A stretch of DNA of 35,622 nt, taken from Streptomyces sp. SID8352 (GTDB taxonomy: Bacteria > Actinomycetota > Actinomycetes > Streptomycetales > Streptomycetaceae). The DNA lies in assembly GCF_009862265.1 (NCBI RefSeq), contig NZ_WWGX01000033.1:1-35622 (forward strand), written 5' to 3'. This document shows, piece by piece, positions 8,443-15,661 of this stretch. Under the pieces are notes generated by a model. The model was given only the letters and a program-made list of their open reading frames with translations, made no database searches and was not told where the DNA came from. Made by a program: the position numbers and the translations under genes. Numbering within the stretch: position 1 is the first letter of the stretch; every line of letters begins with the position of its first letter.

Positions 8443-9015
8443 GTGGGGACGGCGATCGACGGCAGGACGGCGCTGGCCCGCCTGGTCGAGGGCGGCGCGC
8501 GGGTCCGGTACCTGTGCTTCTGGGGCCACCGGCCGGAGCGGGACGGCACGCCCGGCCGCGGCTGCCTCAGCCAGTGGTGGCCCGCGCCGTTCACCGTGGA
8601 CGGCGTGGAGTACCCGACGGCCGAGCACTGGATGATGGCCGCCAAGGCGCGGCTGTTCGGGGACGCGGAGGCCGAGCGGCGGGTGCTGGCCGCGGCGCAT
8701 CCGGCGGAGGCGAAGAAGGCGGGCCGACTGGTGCGCGGCTTCGACGAGGCGGTGTGGCGCCGGGAGCGCTTCCGCGTCGTGACCGAGGGCGGCGTCCACA
8801 AGTTCGGCGCCGATCCCGCGCTGCGCGCCTATCTGCTGTCCACCGGCGACCGCGTCCTGGTCGAGGCCAGCCCCGTGGACCGGATCTGGGGCATCGGCCT
8901 GTCCGCCGACGACCCGGCGGCGTGCGACCCGCACCGCTGGCGGGGCGAGAACCTGCTGGGCTTCGCCCTGATGGCCGCCCGGGACCGGCTGGCCCGGAAG
9001 CCGGAACGGGACTGA
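8443..9015 (+). CDS. NADAR (YbiA/DUF1768) family protein
   Basis: 190 residues using GTG at 8443, which has GGAGGG eight nt upstream; the frame is open back to 8386 but without an RBS. The family landmarks are present in order: YLCFWGHRP near the start, CLSQWWPAPFTVDGVEYPTAEHWMMAAKARLFGD, the R..VDRIWGIGLSADDP block and W.GENLLGFALMAARDRL at the end. NADAR proteins include N-glycosidases of the YbiA/RibX group, which break down reactive early riboflavin intermediates, and enzymes acting on ADP-ribose conjugates. Nothing here shows which applies. The gene is divergent from the polyamine operon and shares its upstream region. Confidence 0.88.
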   Translation: MGTAIDGRTALARLVEGGARVRYLCFWGHRPERDGTPGRGCLSQWWPAPFTVDGVEYPTAEHWMMAAKARLFGDAEAERRVLAAAHPAEAKKAGRLVRGFDEAVWRRERFRVVTEGGVHKFGADPALRAYLLSTGDRVLVEASPVDRIWGIGLSADDPAACDPHRWRGENLLGFALMAARDRLARKPERD

Positions 9016-9107
9016 GCCGGGGGGCACGCGGGGCGCGGCCCCTCGCGGGGGCGCCGGGCGGGCGGTGGCGGGCGAGCGGGACCGGGGGGGCGCCGGCGGG
9101 GCACGGG

Positions 9108-9140
9108 ACCGGGCACGGGGACATCGTGCCCGTGCCCGGT
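9108..9140. terminator. Perfect 12-bp hairpin downstream of the NADAR gene
   Basis: ACCGGGCACGGG (9108-9119) pairs perfectly with CCCGTGCCCGGT (9129-9140) around a 9-nt loop. It lies between two convergent genes and could terminate either strand. There is no clear T-tract, as is common in Streptomyces. Confidence 0.6.
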
Positions 9141-9274
9141 GCGCCCGGCACGGGGCCCTCGCCGGGGGTTCCGGAGGAGCGGTGGCGGGCGGGCGCCGGG
9201 CGGGCGCGGAGCACCCGGCACGAGCCCGCGCCCGGTTCCGGACGGGCGTCCCGGACTCCGTGCCCGGGGCGGCC

Positions 9275-9298
9275 GGGCACGGGCAAGGGCCCGTGCCC
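9275..9298 (-). terminator. Terminator hairpin of the DUF4190 gene
   Basis: GGGCACGGGC (9275-9284) pairs perfectly with GCCCGTGCCC (9289-9298) around a 4-nt loop, beginning 9 nt past the DUF4190 stop codon. Confidence 0.65.
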
Positions 9299-9307
9299 TC
9301 CGGGGGG

Positions 9308-10573
9308 TTACGGCACGAAGATGACCAGGGCCCCGAAGGCGAGGCCCAGGACGATGCCCGCGGCGCCGCAGATCACGCCCGCCAGCGCCTGTCCGGGGTT
9401 GCCCGCCTCGCCCCGGCGGGCCTTGCCCCGGCCGATGGCGCCGAACACCACGCCCAGCACGCCCACGACGATGGCCAGCGGCCACAGGCAGAAGCCGACG
9501 GCGGCGATGATCCCGAGGACCAGTCCGGCCGTCCCCATGCCGTCGCCGGTTCCCGGTGCCGCCCCCGGCCAGCCGTAGTAGCCGTACGGCTGCGCGCCCG
9601 GGTACGGGTGACCGGGGCCGCCGGGGTAACCGGGGTAGCCGTAGGGCGGCACCCGGCCGGGGCCGTCCGGCCCGACGGGCGGCGGCGGGACCCCGGGGCC
9701 GGGGCCGTACGGCGTCCCGGAGGCGGGCGGTGCGAACGGGTCGGCCGCGCCGTACGGGGGCACGGGCGCGCCCGGCGGGGCGAAGGGATCGGCCGCGGGG
9801 GCCGTCCACGGCGGCGGTGCGCCGGCCCCGGGGAAGGACGCCATCGTCCGCTGGTCGTGGAGGGAGGGCGTCGTCGGGTACGGCGCGAGGCCACCGCGCG
9901 GACCGCCGTCCTCGGCCGGCGGAGCCCAGGGGTCGGCCGGCACGGCACCGGACCTTGGTGCCGCGGCGAACGCCGCCGCCCCGGGGGTCCCGGGGTTCCC
10001 GGCGGCCCCGCCGACACCCGCGGCCCCAGTGGGCCCGGCGGACCCGCCGGTACTCGCGGCTTCGGCGGACCCGGAGTCCGCGGCGGGCCAGAACGTACTC
10101 CCGGCACCCACGGGCTCCGCGGCCCCGGTGGCCACGGGCCCCGCGCCACCGGCACCTCCACCGACCCGCGCCGCTTCGGCGAACCCGGCGCCGCCGGCGG
10201 CACTCCCGGCCCCGGCGGGCTCGTGGGCCCCGGTGGCCACGGGCCCCGCGCCCCCGCCGGCGGCACCCGTCACCCCGGCGGTCCCGGAGCCCCCGGTGGC
10301 ACTCGCGGCGCCTGCGGGCTCGGCGCCTCCGGCCGCGTTCGTCGCCCCGGCGGCTCCCGCGGGCCCCGGCTCCCCGGCGGCTCCCGCCGTCGCCCCGGTC
10401 CCGCCCGGCCCGCCCGGCTTGTCCAGGGCCACCGTCGGCCGGGACTCCCCCGGCACCGCTCCGGGCCCCGGGCCGTCGCCCTGGGCCCCCGGCGCTCCCG
10501 GCCCTTCCGGCGCTCCCTGGATCCCGGGCGCCCCCGGCGCCCCGGCTCGCGGCTGCTGCGCGTCCTCAGGCAT
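9308..10573 (-). CDS. DUF4190 membrane protein with long Gly/Ala/Pro-rich N-terminal region
   Basis: 421 residues; ATG at 10573 with GAGGGG about 8 nt upstream. The C-terminal 80 residues form a DUF4190-type domain: a hydrophobic hairpin (TAGLVLGIIAAVGFCLWPLAIVVGVLGVVFG), the polar GRGKARRGEAGNPGQALAG loop and a second hydrophobic segment (VICGAAGIVLGLAFGALVIFV). The first 200 residues are low complexity with many GA, GPA and GAAG units, and the next 120 are Pro/Tyr-rich with DPFAPP repeats and PYGYPGYPGG. Such proteins are common in actinobacteria and have no proven function. The first part is collagen-like in flavour but not a strict G-X-Y repeat. A strong hairpin follows the stop. Confidence 0.85.
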   Translation of the reverse strand: MPEDAQQPRAGAPGAPGIQGAPEGPGAPGAQGDGPGPGAVPGESRPTVALDKPGGPGGTGATAGAAGEPGPAGAAGATNAAGGAEPAGAASATGGSGTAGVTGAAGGGAGPVATGAHEPAGAGSAAGGAGFAEAARVGGGAGGAGPVATGAAEPVGAGSTFWPAADSGSAEAASTGGSAGPTGAAGVGGAAGNPGTPGAAAFAAAPRSGAVPADPWAPPAEDGGPRGGLAPYPTTPSLHDQRTMASFPGAGAPPPWTAPAADPFAPPGAPVPPYGAADPFAPPASGTPYGPGPGVPPPPVGPDGPGRVPPYGYPGYPGGPGHPYPGAQPYGYYGWPGAAPGTGDGMGTAGLVLGIIAAVGFCLWPLAIVVGVLGVVFGAIGRGKARRGEAGNPGQALAGVICGAAGIVLGLAFGALVIFVP

Positions 10574-10733
10574 GCGCGGGTCCCCTCTGTTCGAACATCA
10601 CGTCATGCTACGGCCCGCCACCGCACGGCCCCGCCCCGGCCTACGATGACCCCGGACCGCCGATCAGCCGATCACCCACGTCCCGGCGGCGCCCCGACCG
10701 GGCGGCCCGGGGCACCACCCGGGGGAGGAACCC

Positions 10734-11798
10734 TTGACCGAGCCACTCGTCGACCCCGACGTCCCCGGCGGCCTGCGCGCCTTCATCGCCGGGCTGCCCA
10801 AGGCCGAACTCCACGTCCACCACGTCGGCTCCGCCTCCCCGCGCATCGTCGCGGAACTGGCCGCCCGGCACCGCGACTCCCGGGTGCCCACCGACCCCGA
10901 GGCTCTGGCCGGCTACTTCACGTTCACGGACTTCGCGCACTTCATCGACGTGTACCTGTCCGTCGTCGACCTGATCCGCACCCCCGAGGACGTCCGGCTG
11001 CTCACCTACGAGGTGGCCCGGGACATGGCCCGCCAGAAGGTGCGCTACGCCGAGCTGACCATCACCCCGTTCTCCTCCACCCGGCGCGGCATCGACGCCG
11101 CCGCCTTCATGGACGCCATCGAGGACGCCCGCAAGGCTGCCGAGGCCGAGTTCGGCACCGTACTGCGCTGGTGCTTCGACATCCCCGGCGAGGCCGGGCT
11201 GGAGGCCGCCGAGGAGACGGCGCGGCTCGCCACCGACGACCGGCTGCGCCCCGAGGGCCTGGTCTCCTTCGGGCTGGGCGGACCCGAGATCGGCGTCGCC
11301 CGGCCCCAGTTCAAGCCGTACTTCGACCGGGCCGTCGCCGCCGGGCTGCGCTCGGTTCCGCACGCGGGCGAGACCACCGGCCCCGGCACCGTGTGGGACG
11401 CGCTGACGTACCTGCGCGCCGACCGCATCGGCCACGGCACCAGCGCCGCCCGGGACCCGGAGCTGCTGGCGCACCTGGCGGACCGGGGCGTCGCCCTGGA
11501 GGTGTGCCCGACCTCGAACATCGCCACCCGAGCGGTGCCCGACCTGGCCGAGCACCCGATCCGGGCATTCGCCGAGGCGGGTGTCCTGGTCACCGTCAAC
11601 TCCGACGACCCGCCCATGTTCGGCACCGATCTGAACAACGAGTACGCCGTCGCCGCGCGCCTCCTGGACCTGGACGAGCGGGGCGTGGCGCGGCTCGCGA
11701 AGAACGCCGTCGAGGCGTCCTTCCTCGACCCGGCGGGCCGGGCCCGCGTCCACGAGGAGATCGACACGTACACCGCGTCCTGGCTCGCCGCCCGGTGA
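10734..11798 (+). CDS. Aminofutalosine deaminase / adenosine deaminase family protein
   Basis: 354 residues from TTG at 10734, justified by GGGGGAGGA four nt upstream. Metal and catalytic residues are all present: His27 and His29 in ELHVHHVG, His210 and Glu213 in VPHAGE, His234 in RIGHGTS and Asp291-Asp292 in NSDDP. True adenosine deaminases usually read HxHLxG. The HVHHVGSASP form is what I recall for the Streptomyces branch that acts on aminodeoxyfutalosine in the futalosine route to menaquinone. The gene sits away from other mqn genes, as I recall it also does in S. coelicolor. Plain adenosine deaminase activity remains possible. It overlaps the next gene by 4 nt. Confidence 0.85.
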   Translation: MTEPLVDPDVPGGLRAFIAGLPKAELHVHHVGSASPRIVAELAARHRDSRVPTDPEALAGYFTFTDFAHFIDVYLSVVDLIRTPEDVRLLTYEVARDMARQKVRYAELTITPFSSTRRGIDAAAFMDAIEDARKAAEAEFGTVLRWCFDIPGEAGLEAAEETARLATDDRLRPEGLVSFGLGGPEIGVARPQFKPYFDRAVAAGLRSVPHAGETTGPGTVWDALTYLRADRIGHGTSAARDPELLAHLADRGVALEVCPTSNIATRAVPDLAEHPIRAFAEAGVLVTVNSDDPPMFGTDLNNEYAVAARLLDLDERGVARLAKNAVEASFLDPAGRARVHEEIDTYTASWLAAR

Positions 11799-12508
11799 GC
11801 GCCGGGCACCCGGTGGGCACCGGGCACCGGGTGACCGTCGTCGCCCACCGCGGCGACCCCTACCGCGTCCGGGAGAACACGGCCGCCTCGCTCCGCGCCG
11901 CCCTGGACGGGGGCGCGGACGCGGTCGAGATCGACGTCCGGCCGACCCGGGACGGCGTGCCGGTGCTGCTGCACGACGACACGCTGAAGCGGCTGTGGGG
12001 GCACGACCTGCCGCTGGGCTCGCTGACCGCCGCGCGGGTGCGGGAGCTGACCGGGGGCGGGGTGCCGACCCTGGCGGAGGCGCTGGCCGCGACGGAGGGC
12101 GGCCGGGTGATGATCGACCTGCCGGGCGGTCCGGACGGGCGGACGGTGCGGCGGATCGTGGACACCGTCCGCGAGTGCGACGCGGACGGCCGCGTGTACT
12201 ACTGCGCGGGCCCCGCCGCCATGCTGGCCGTGCGGGCCGCCGACCCGGCCGCCGAGATCGCGCTGACCTGGACGACGCTGGCCCCGCCGCGCCCCGTCCT
12301 GCTGGCAGCGGTGCGCCCGCGCTGGCTGAACTACCGGTTCACGCTGCTCGACGCGGCGCTGGCCGACCGCGTCCGCCGGGACGGCTGCCTGGTCTCCGCG
12401 TGGACCCCGGACACCCGCCGCTCCCTGCGGCGGCTGCTCGGGCTGCCGGTCGACTCGATCACCACCAACCGGCCCGCTCTGCTCACCGCCCTGCGCGCCC
12501 GCGGCTGA
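11795..12508 (+). CDS. Glycerophosphodiester phosphodiesterase family protein
   Basis: 237 residues if the GTG at 11795, overlapping the deaminase stop (GTGA), is used; GTG at 11831 is an alternative just before the conserved domain. GDPD active-site residues are visible: His18-Arg19 in AHRGDP, Glu27-Asn28 in RENT, Glu45 and Asp47 in AVEIDVRPTRDG, and His60 in LLHDD. The C terminus has VSAWTPDT and DSITTNRP, typical of the family barrel. There is no signal peptide, so the protein is cytoplasmic. It would split glycerophosphodiesters into glycerol-3-phosphate and an alcohol. Translation is likely coupled to the deaminase. A hairpin begins directly after the stop. Confidence 0.87.
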   Translation: MSAGHPVGTGHRVTVVAHRGDPYRVRENTAASLRAALDGGADAVEIDVRPTRDGVPVLLHDDTLKRLWGHDLPLGSLTAARVRELTGGGVPTLAEALAATEGGRVMIDLPGGPDGRTVRRIVDTVRECDADGRVYYCAGPAAMLAVRAADPAAEIALTWTTLAPPRPVLLAAVRPRWLNYRFTLLDAALADRVRRDGCLVSAWTPDTRRSLRRLLGLPVDSITTNRPALLTALRARG

Positions 12509-13115
12509 GGGCGGGGATCGGCCCCGCCCCGGGCCGCCACCGGGCGCGGGGGCACGGCCGCGGCCTCCTCCAGGTCGTGCAGGGCCCGGGCGGCGAGCGG
12601 CCCCCGGGAGAGGACGGCCCCGCCCACGGCGGCGCCGGAGTCGGCGTGGGAGTCGGGTGCGGGGGCGTGCCCTTGGACTCGGCGGCCCGCGGCCCGTCGT
12701 AAGTGAGCTCCCGCTGGAGTTCGCCGGCGGCGGCGAGGGTCTGCACCATGAACTCCACGGTGGACGGCAGTTCGCCGGTGCGCGGGTGGTGGGCGGTGAG
12801 GTCCATCGCGGAGAACGCGCCGTCGTGAATGCGAAGCGCGAGCCGGTCGCGGTGGAGGACATCGAGGACGTCGAGGACGTGCTGGTTGCCGCGTACGAGG
12901 CGGAACATCTCGGAGATGTGCACGGTGTCGCCCGGCCGCGCGTACGTCAGCAGCTCGCCCAACTTCGGCCGCTGGAGCGGGTGAAGGCGGCTGGAGGTGC
13001 CGGGGGCCTCCTCGAAGACGACCGGGTCCTCGATCCCGGCCTCGGCCAGGACGAGGTCCTGCCGGGCGGTGGACTGCTGGTCGGTCGAGACCCGCTTGTA
13101 GACCCGGTTCGCCAC
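12483..13115 (-). pseudogene. Serine recombinase (Tn3-type resolvase) remnant, C terminus lost
   Basis: From GTG at 13115 the protein reads as a resolvase catalytic domain: YKRVSTDQQSTARQ with nucleophile Ser10, GTSSRLHPLQRPKLGELL, YARPGDTVHISEMFRLVRG, and TVEFMVQTLAAAGELQRELTYDGPRAAESKG. Family members continue with a linker and a helix-turn-helix that binds the res site. Here, after AAESKG (about 12670), the frame turns into Pro/Arg-rich sequence and overlaps the 3' end of the GDPD gene, so the DNA-binding part is gone. The start is uncertain: the open frame goes back beyond 13178 and no good RBS is visible. It probably belongs with the transposase remnant at 14440-15154. Confidence 0.75.
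12509..12529 (+). terminator. Terminator hairpin of the GDPD gene
   Basis: GGGCGGGG (12509-12516) pairs with CCCCGCCC (12522-12529) around a 5-nt loop, starting at the base after the stop codon. Confidence 0.65.
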
Positions 13116-13249
13116 CGGGAGGCCCCATCCGTACGGAGGATCGGACCCTCTCCGTCGCCAAACCCTGTCAGCAGTCATCATCGGATCCGATTGGGTTCGC
13201 GGCGCCGCGAAGCCCCGGATTGCGGGGGGCCGTTGAACGCGCCGACCGC

Positions 13250-13277
13250 CTGTCGTCAAACGGTCGTTTGACGACAG
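13250..13277. repeat. Perfect 28-bp palindrome, candidate res crossover site
   Basis: Two 13-nt arms, CTGTCGTCAAACG (13250-13262) and CGTTTGACGACAG (13265-13277), flank a central GT. The length of 28 bp, the TGTC/GACA ends and the 2-bp centre agree with subsite I of Tn3-type res sites cut by serine resolvases. It lies between the resolvase remnant and the acetyltransferase gene. It could also serve as the terminator of the acetyltransferase, whose stop is 76 nt away. Confidence 0.65.
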
Positions 13278-13353
13278 ATGCCACGCCGGACGGGGTCGGG
13301 GCCCGGCAGCCGCGCGGCGCTCCAGCGCTGCGCGGCGGCCAGGTCTCCTTCGG

Positions 13354-14004
13354 TCAGACTTCTGCCTCCCAGGCGTGGGCGGCCCTCTCCAGCGCGTCGA
13401 TGTCGGAGGCGCAAAGCAGGGGGCGCAGCTCCTCGGCCTTGGTCTCGGGCCAGGAGGGGAGGTCGAGGGCGAGGAGACGCTCGATGATCTCCGGGGCGAA
13501 GCGGGTGCGGACCGGGGTGGCGGGGCTGCCGGCGACGATCGTGTACGGGGGGACGTCCCGGGTGACGACGCCCTGGGCGGCGACGACGGCGCCTTCGCCG
13601 ATGGTGACGCCGGGCATGATCATGGAGCGCATGCCGAGCCAGGCGCCGTGGCCTATGACGGTGTCGCCCTTGCCCCGGTAGGCGTCGACGGCGTTCTCGG
13701 CGAAGGGGTAGAGGCTGAACCAGTCGGTGCGGTGGGTGTGGTTCCCGCCCATGAGGATCACCACCTCGGCGGCGATGCACACGTAGTCGCCGATGTGGAG
13801 TTCGTCGATGGGCCAGGCCGGCTCCCACGAGGCGCGGCTGAACGCGTCGCCGTAGAGGTAGCGGACCACGGACTCCTCGAAGCCTCCGTTGTAGGCCTTG
13901 CTGCAGTAGCTGTGGGTGCCCCGCACACGGATGTGCGGGTTGGTCACGACCTCGTGGAGGTACTGCATCTGCGACCAGTGATGGCCGGCATCGGGTGTGC
14001 TCAT
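13354..14004 (-). CDS. Vat/CatB-type xenobiotic O-acetyltransferase
   Basis: 216 residues; ATG at 14004 with GGAAGAG upstream. It is a left-handed beta-helix acetyltransferase: hexapeptide repeats run through LHIGDYVCIAAEVVILMGGN and, after a loop, TVIGHGAWLGMRSMIMPGVTIGEGAVVAAQGVVTRDVPPY. The loop GGNHTHRTDWFSLYPF with catalytic-position His89 and the ending AGSPATPVRTRFAPEIIERLL match the streptogramin A / chloramphenicol (Vat, CatB) group. These enzymes move acetyl from acetyl-CoA to a hydroxyl of the drug. The substrate here is unknown, and it could be a metabolite. The gene is intact although the transposon genes on both sides are broken, so it looks like retained cargo. The 435 nt upstream hold no other gene. 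Confidence 0.82.
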   Translation of the reverse strand: MSTPDAGHHWSQMQYLHEVVTNPHIRVRGTHSYCSKAYNGGFEESVVRYLYGDAFSRASWEPAWPIDELHIGDYVCIAAEVVILMGGNHTHRTDWFSLYPFAENAVDAYRGKGDTVIGHGAWLGMRSMIMPGVTIGEGAVVAAQGVVTRDVPPYTIVAGSPATPVRTRFAPEIIERLLALDLPSWPETKAEELRPLLCASDIDALERAAHAWEAEV

Positions 14005-14267
14005 GATGATCACTCTTCCGGATCGGTACGAGAAGAAGCGGCAAGGGCCGCAAGCAGCCGAGGGCATGTGTCACCCGGACCCCGCCCCGGGGTACGACGA
14101 GCAACAGCCGGGCGCCGCGCACAGCGCGACGCTCAGATACCTCTCTCGATCCAGATCAGACCACCGGGCCGACGCTCCCGCGTCTTGACCGGCCGGGACC
14201 CGCCCACGCCGGACCGGACCGGCGGAGGGCCGGCCTGGGTGCGAAGCGGACTGATCGACATGATCCC

Positions 14268-14273
14268 ACTATA
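14268..14273 (-). promoter_or_regulatory. Possible -10 element in the acetyltransferase upstream region
   Basis: TATAGT on the minus strand, in a local AT-rich pocket that is unusual for this window. No -35 at standard spacing is convincing, and the acetyltransferase start is 264 nt away. The rest of 14005-14440 holds only a short hairpin (GGCGCCCA/TGGGCGCC, 14350-14369) and no recognisable gene. Confidence 0.25.
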
Positions 14274-14439
14274 TTGCCTGCGTCCTGGAACAACCGTTGA
14301 GGGGCTGCTGCCTGTTCACACCGCGAAGCGGTCCGGCATCTGCCCGGTAGGCGCCCAGCCGTGGGCGCCGGTGCGGGAGGGCTCTTTGGGTCAGGAGCCG
14401 GCCGCCAGGTCGGGTGCACCGCCTGTCAGTCCTCGTCTT

Positions 14440-15154
14440 CGTCGTCCTCGACGGAGTGCCCGCACCACCGCCGTGCCCTTCGACTTCACCGGCGGCGTAC
14501 GCAGCCGCTCCAGCTCCGAGACCCGCCTGCCCTCCGACACCACCAGCAGCTCCGCCAAGGCCGGCGCGAGCGCCGCATCCGCGCGGACCGTCGCCCGGGC
14601 CACCGCCTCGTACAGGCGGCGGTCGGCCGCCGTACGGGCCTCCGACACCTGCCGGGCCAGCACCGAGACGCCCGGCAGCAGCACCCGGTTCTTCCGCAGC
14701 CACGTCACCGCGTGGTTGAACAGCGCCACCGGCCCCTCGGCGTGCGTCCACGCCCGCCCGTACGGAAACTGCGGGACTCCCGCCCCACCTCCGGTCGGTG
14801 AAGGCCCGGTACGTGAACCGCCTCCGGATCTCATCCGCGTGCTCATACACCGTCGAGCGCCGCTCGGCGTACCGCTTCACGCACGAGGCGTCCGCAATAC
14901 CGAGCTGCCCGGCCAGGTACTCCACGGTCTCCACGGCACGGCGAGCGGGTCCTCACCCAGGAACCGGCCGACGTGGCGGACCGTGCAGATCTGCACCGCC
15001 GTGCCCAGCCGATGCGCGTCCCTACGACACAGCGCGATCATGTCGCGGTCGTCATCGTCGAGGAAGAAGAACCGCTCCAGCTCCGGGCGCGCGGGCGCCT
15101 CGGTGAACATCCCGTACGCCTGGCCGGCTCATCGGTCAGAAACTCCACCGGCAC
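14440..15154 (-). pseudogene. Tn3-family transposase (tnpA) N-terminal remnant with at least three frameshifts
   Basis: Read leftwards, four pieces in changing frames line up with the N-terminal DUF4158 region of Tn3-family TnpA. They are VPVEFLTDE at about 15154-15125; YGMFTEAPARPELERFFFLDDDDRDMI through AVQICTVRHVGRFLGEDPLAVPW down to about 14945; TVEYLAGQLGIADASCVKRYAERRSTVYEHADEIRRRF down to about 14800; and YGRAWTHAEGPVALFNHAVTWLRKNRVLLPGVSVLARQV through RRVSELERLRTPPVKSKGTAVVRAL to about 14440. Frame changes fall near 15122, 14940 and 14785. The remaining roughly 750 residues, including the DDE catalytic domain, are missing. The element cannot move itself. Confidence 0.82.
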
Positions 15155-15242
15155 GAGGCGGAACGTAGCCAGAGCCAGCACCCGCTCGACGATCTTTCCG
15201 CGAACCTCAGCGAGGGCGCAGAACAGTGTGCTGGCCGACCGA

Positions 15243-15273
15243 TGGTCAGTCTCACCGGGATTTCCTGTACCCC
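15243..15273 (-). repeat. Candidate terminal inverted repeat of the Tn3-like element
   Basis: On the minus strand, a GGGG-starting sequence (GGGGTACAGGAAATCCC followed by GGTGAGACTG) stands between the end of the truncated potD homology (about 15283) and the tnpA remnant. Tn3-family ends are about 38 bp and normally begin GGGG. I did not find a matching second end near 12500-14400, so the call rests on position and the first bases. Confidence 0.35.
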
Positions 15274-15279
15274 AACTAC

Positions 15280-15510
15280 TCACACCCGGGGACGGCGGCC
15301 GGGGTCCCCGTCGTCCGTGTCGATGTACAGCGGCCAGTTCGCCCAGGTGAGCCGGCGGTCGGTGGCGGACCGGTCGGCGGCTGCGCGGTCGCCGGGGGCG
15401 ACGTGGGCGGCCGGGACGCCGCAGCCGGTCAGCGCGCCCAGCGCGGCGCCGCCCAGGCCGCGCGGCAGGGAACGGCGGGAGGGGGCGGGCGGGTGCGAGT
15501 GGAGGGGCAT
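15280..15510 (-). pseudogene. Truncated potD paralogue (polyamine-binding lipoprotein, first 76 residues)
   Basis: The 76-residue frame begins MPLHSHPPAPSRRSLPRG (Tat-type Arg12-Arg13), then a hydrophobic stretch and the lipobox LTGC with Cys30. The mature start, RRLTWANWPLYIDTDDGDPGRRP, parallels TVTFSNWTEYMDVDDSGRRHP of the intact PotD at 5343-6590. A full protein would be near 400 residues; here a stop follows at once and transposon sequence begins. The remaining 330 or so residues are nowhere in the window, so insertion was accompanied or followed by deletion. The start has a poor RBS. It was the gene downstream of the second aldehyde dehydrogenase. Confidence 0.82.
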
Positions 15511-15661
15511 GGGCGCAGGATGCCGCTCCGGCCGGCGGCGGACGACCGACGCTCCGTCGAGCGCGGCCCGCCCTCGCGGACACCCTGTCGGCCCCCGCGG
15601 GCCCGGGCACGCGGACGGTCCCGGCCGGGAGGGCTCGGGGCCGGGACCGGGGCCGCGCGGA

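Noticed and set aside
10029..10649. Plus-strand 206-residue Pro/Ala-rich frame
   Set aside because: Mirror image of the Gly/Ala repeat region of the DUF4190 gene; no RBS.
9065..12508. 1147-codon open frame on the plus strand
   Set aside because: Only its last 238 codons are a gene (GDPD). The rest is antisense to the DUF4190 gene or out of frame with the deaminase gene, and is Arg/Gly/Pro-rich, as expected from high-GC shadow frames.
12520..12680. A possible extra coding frame on the minus strand (VGGAVLSRGPLAARALHDLEEAA)
   Set aside because: It looks mildly protein-like, but has no start, no RBS and no family I recognise; it may be part of the decayed resolvase region or chance.
14087..14093. 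GGGGTAC as the second end of the Tn3-like element
   Set aside because: Only seven bases match the candidate end at 15273; the following sequence does not align.
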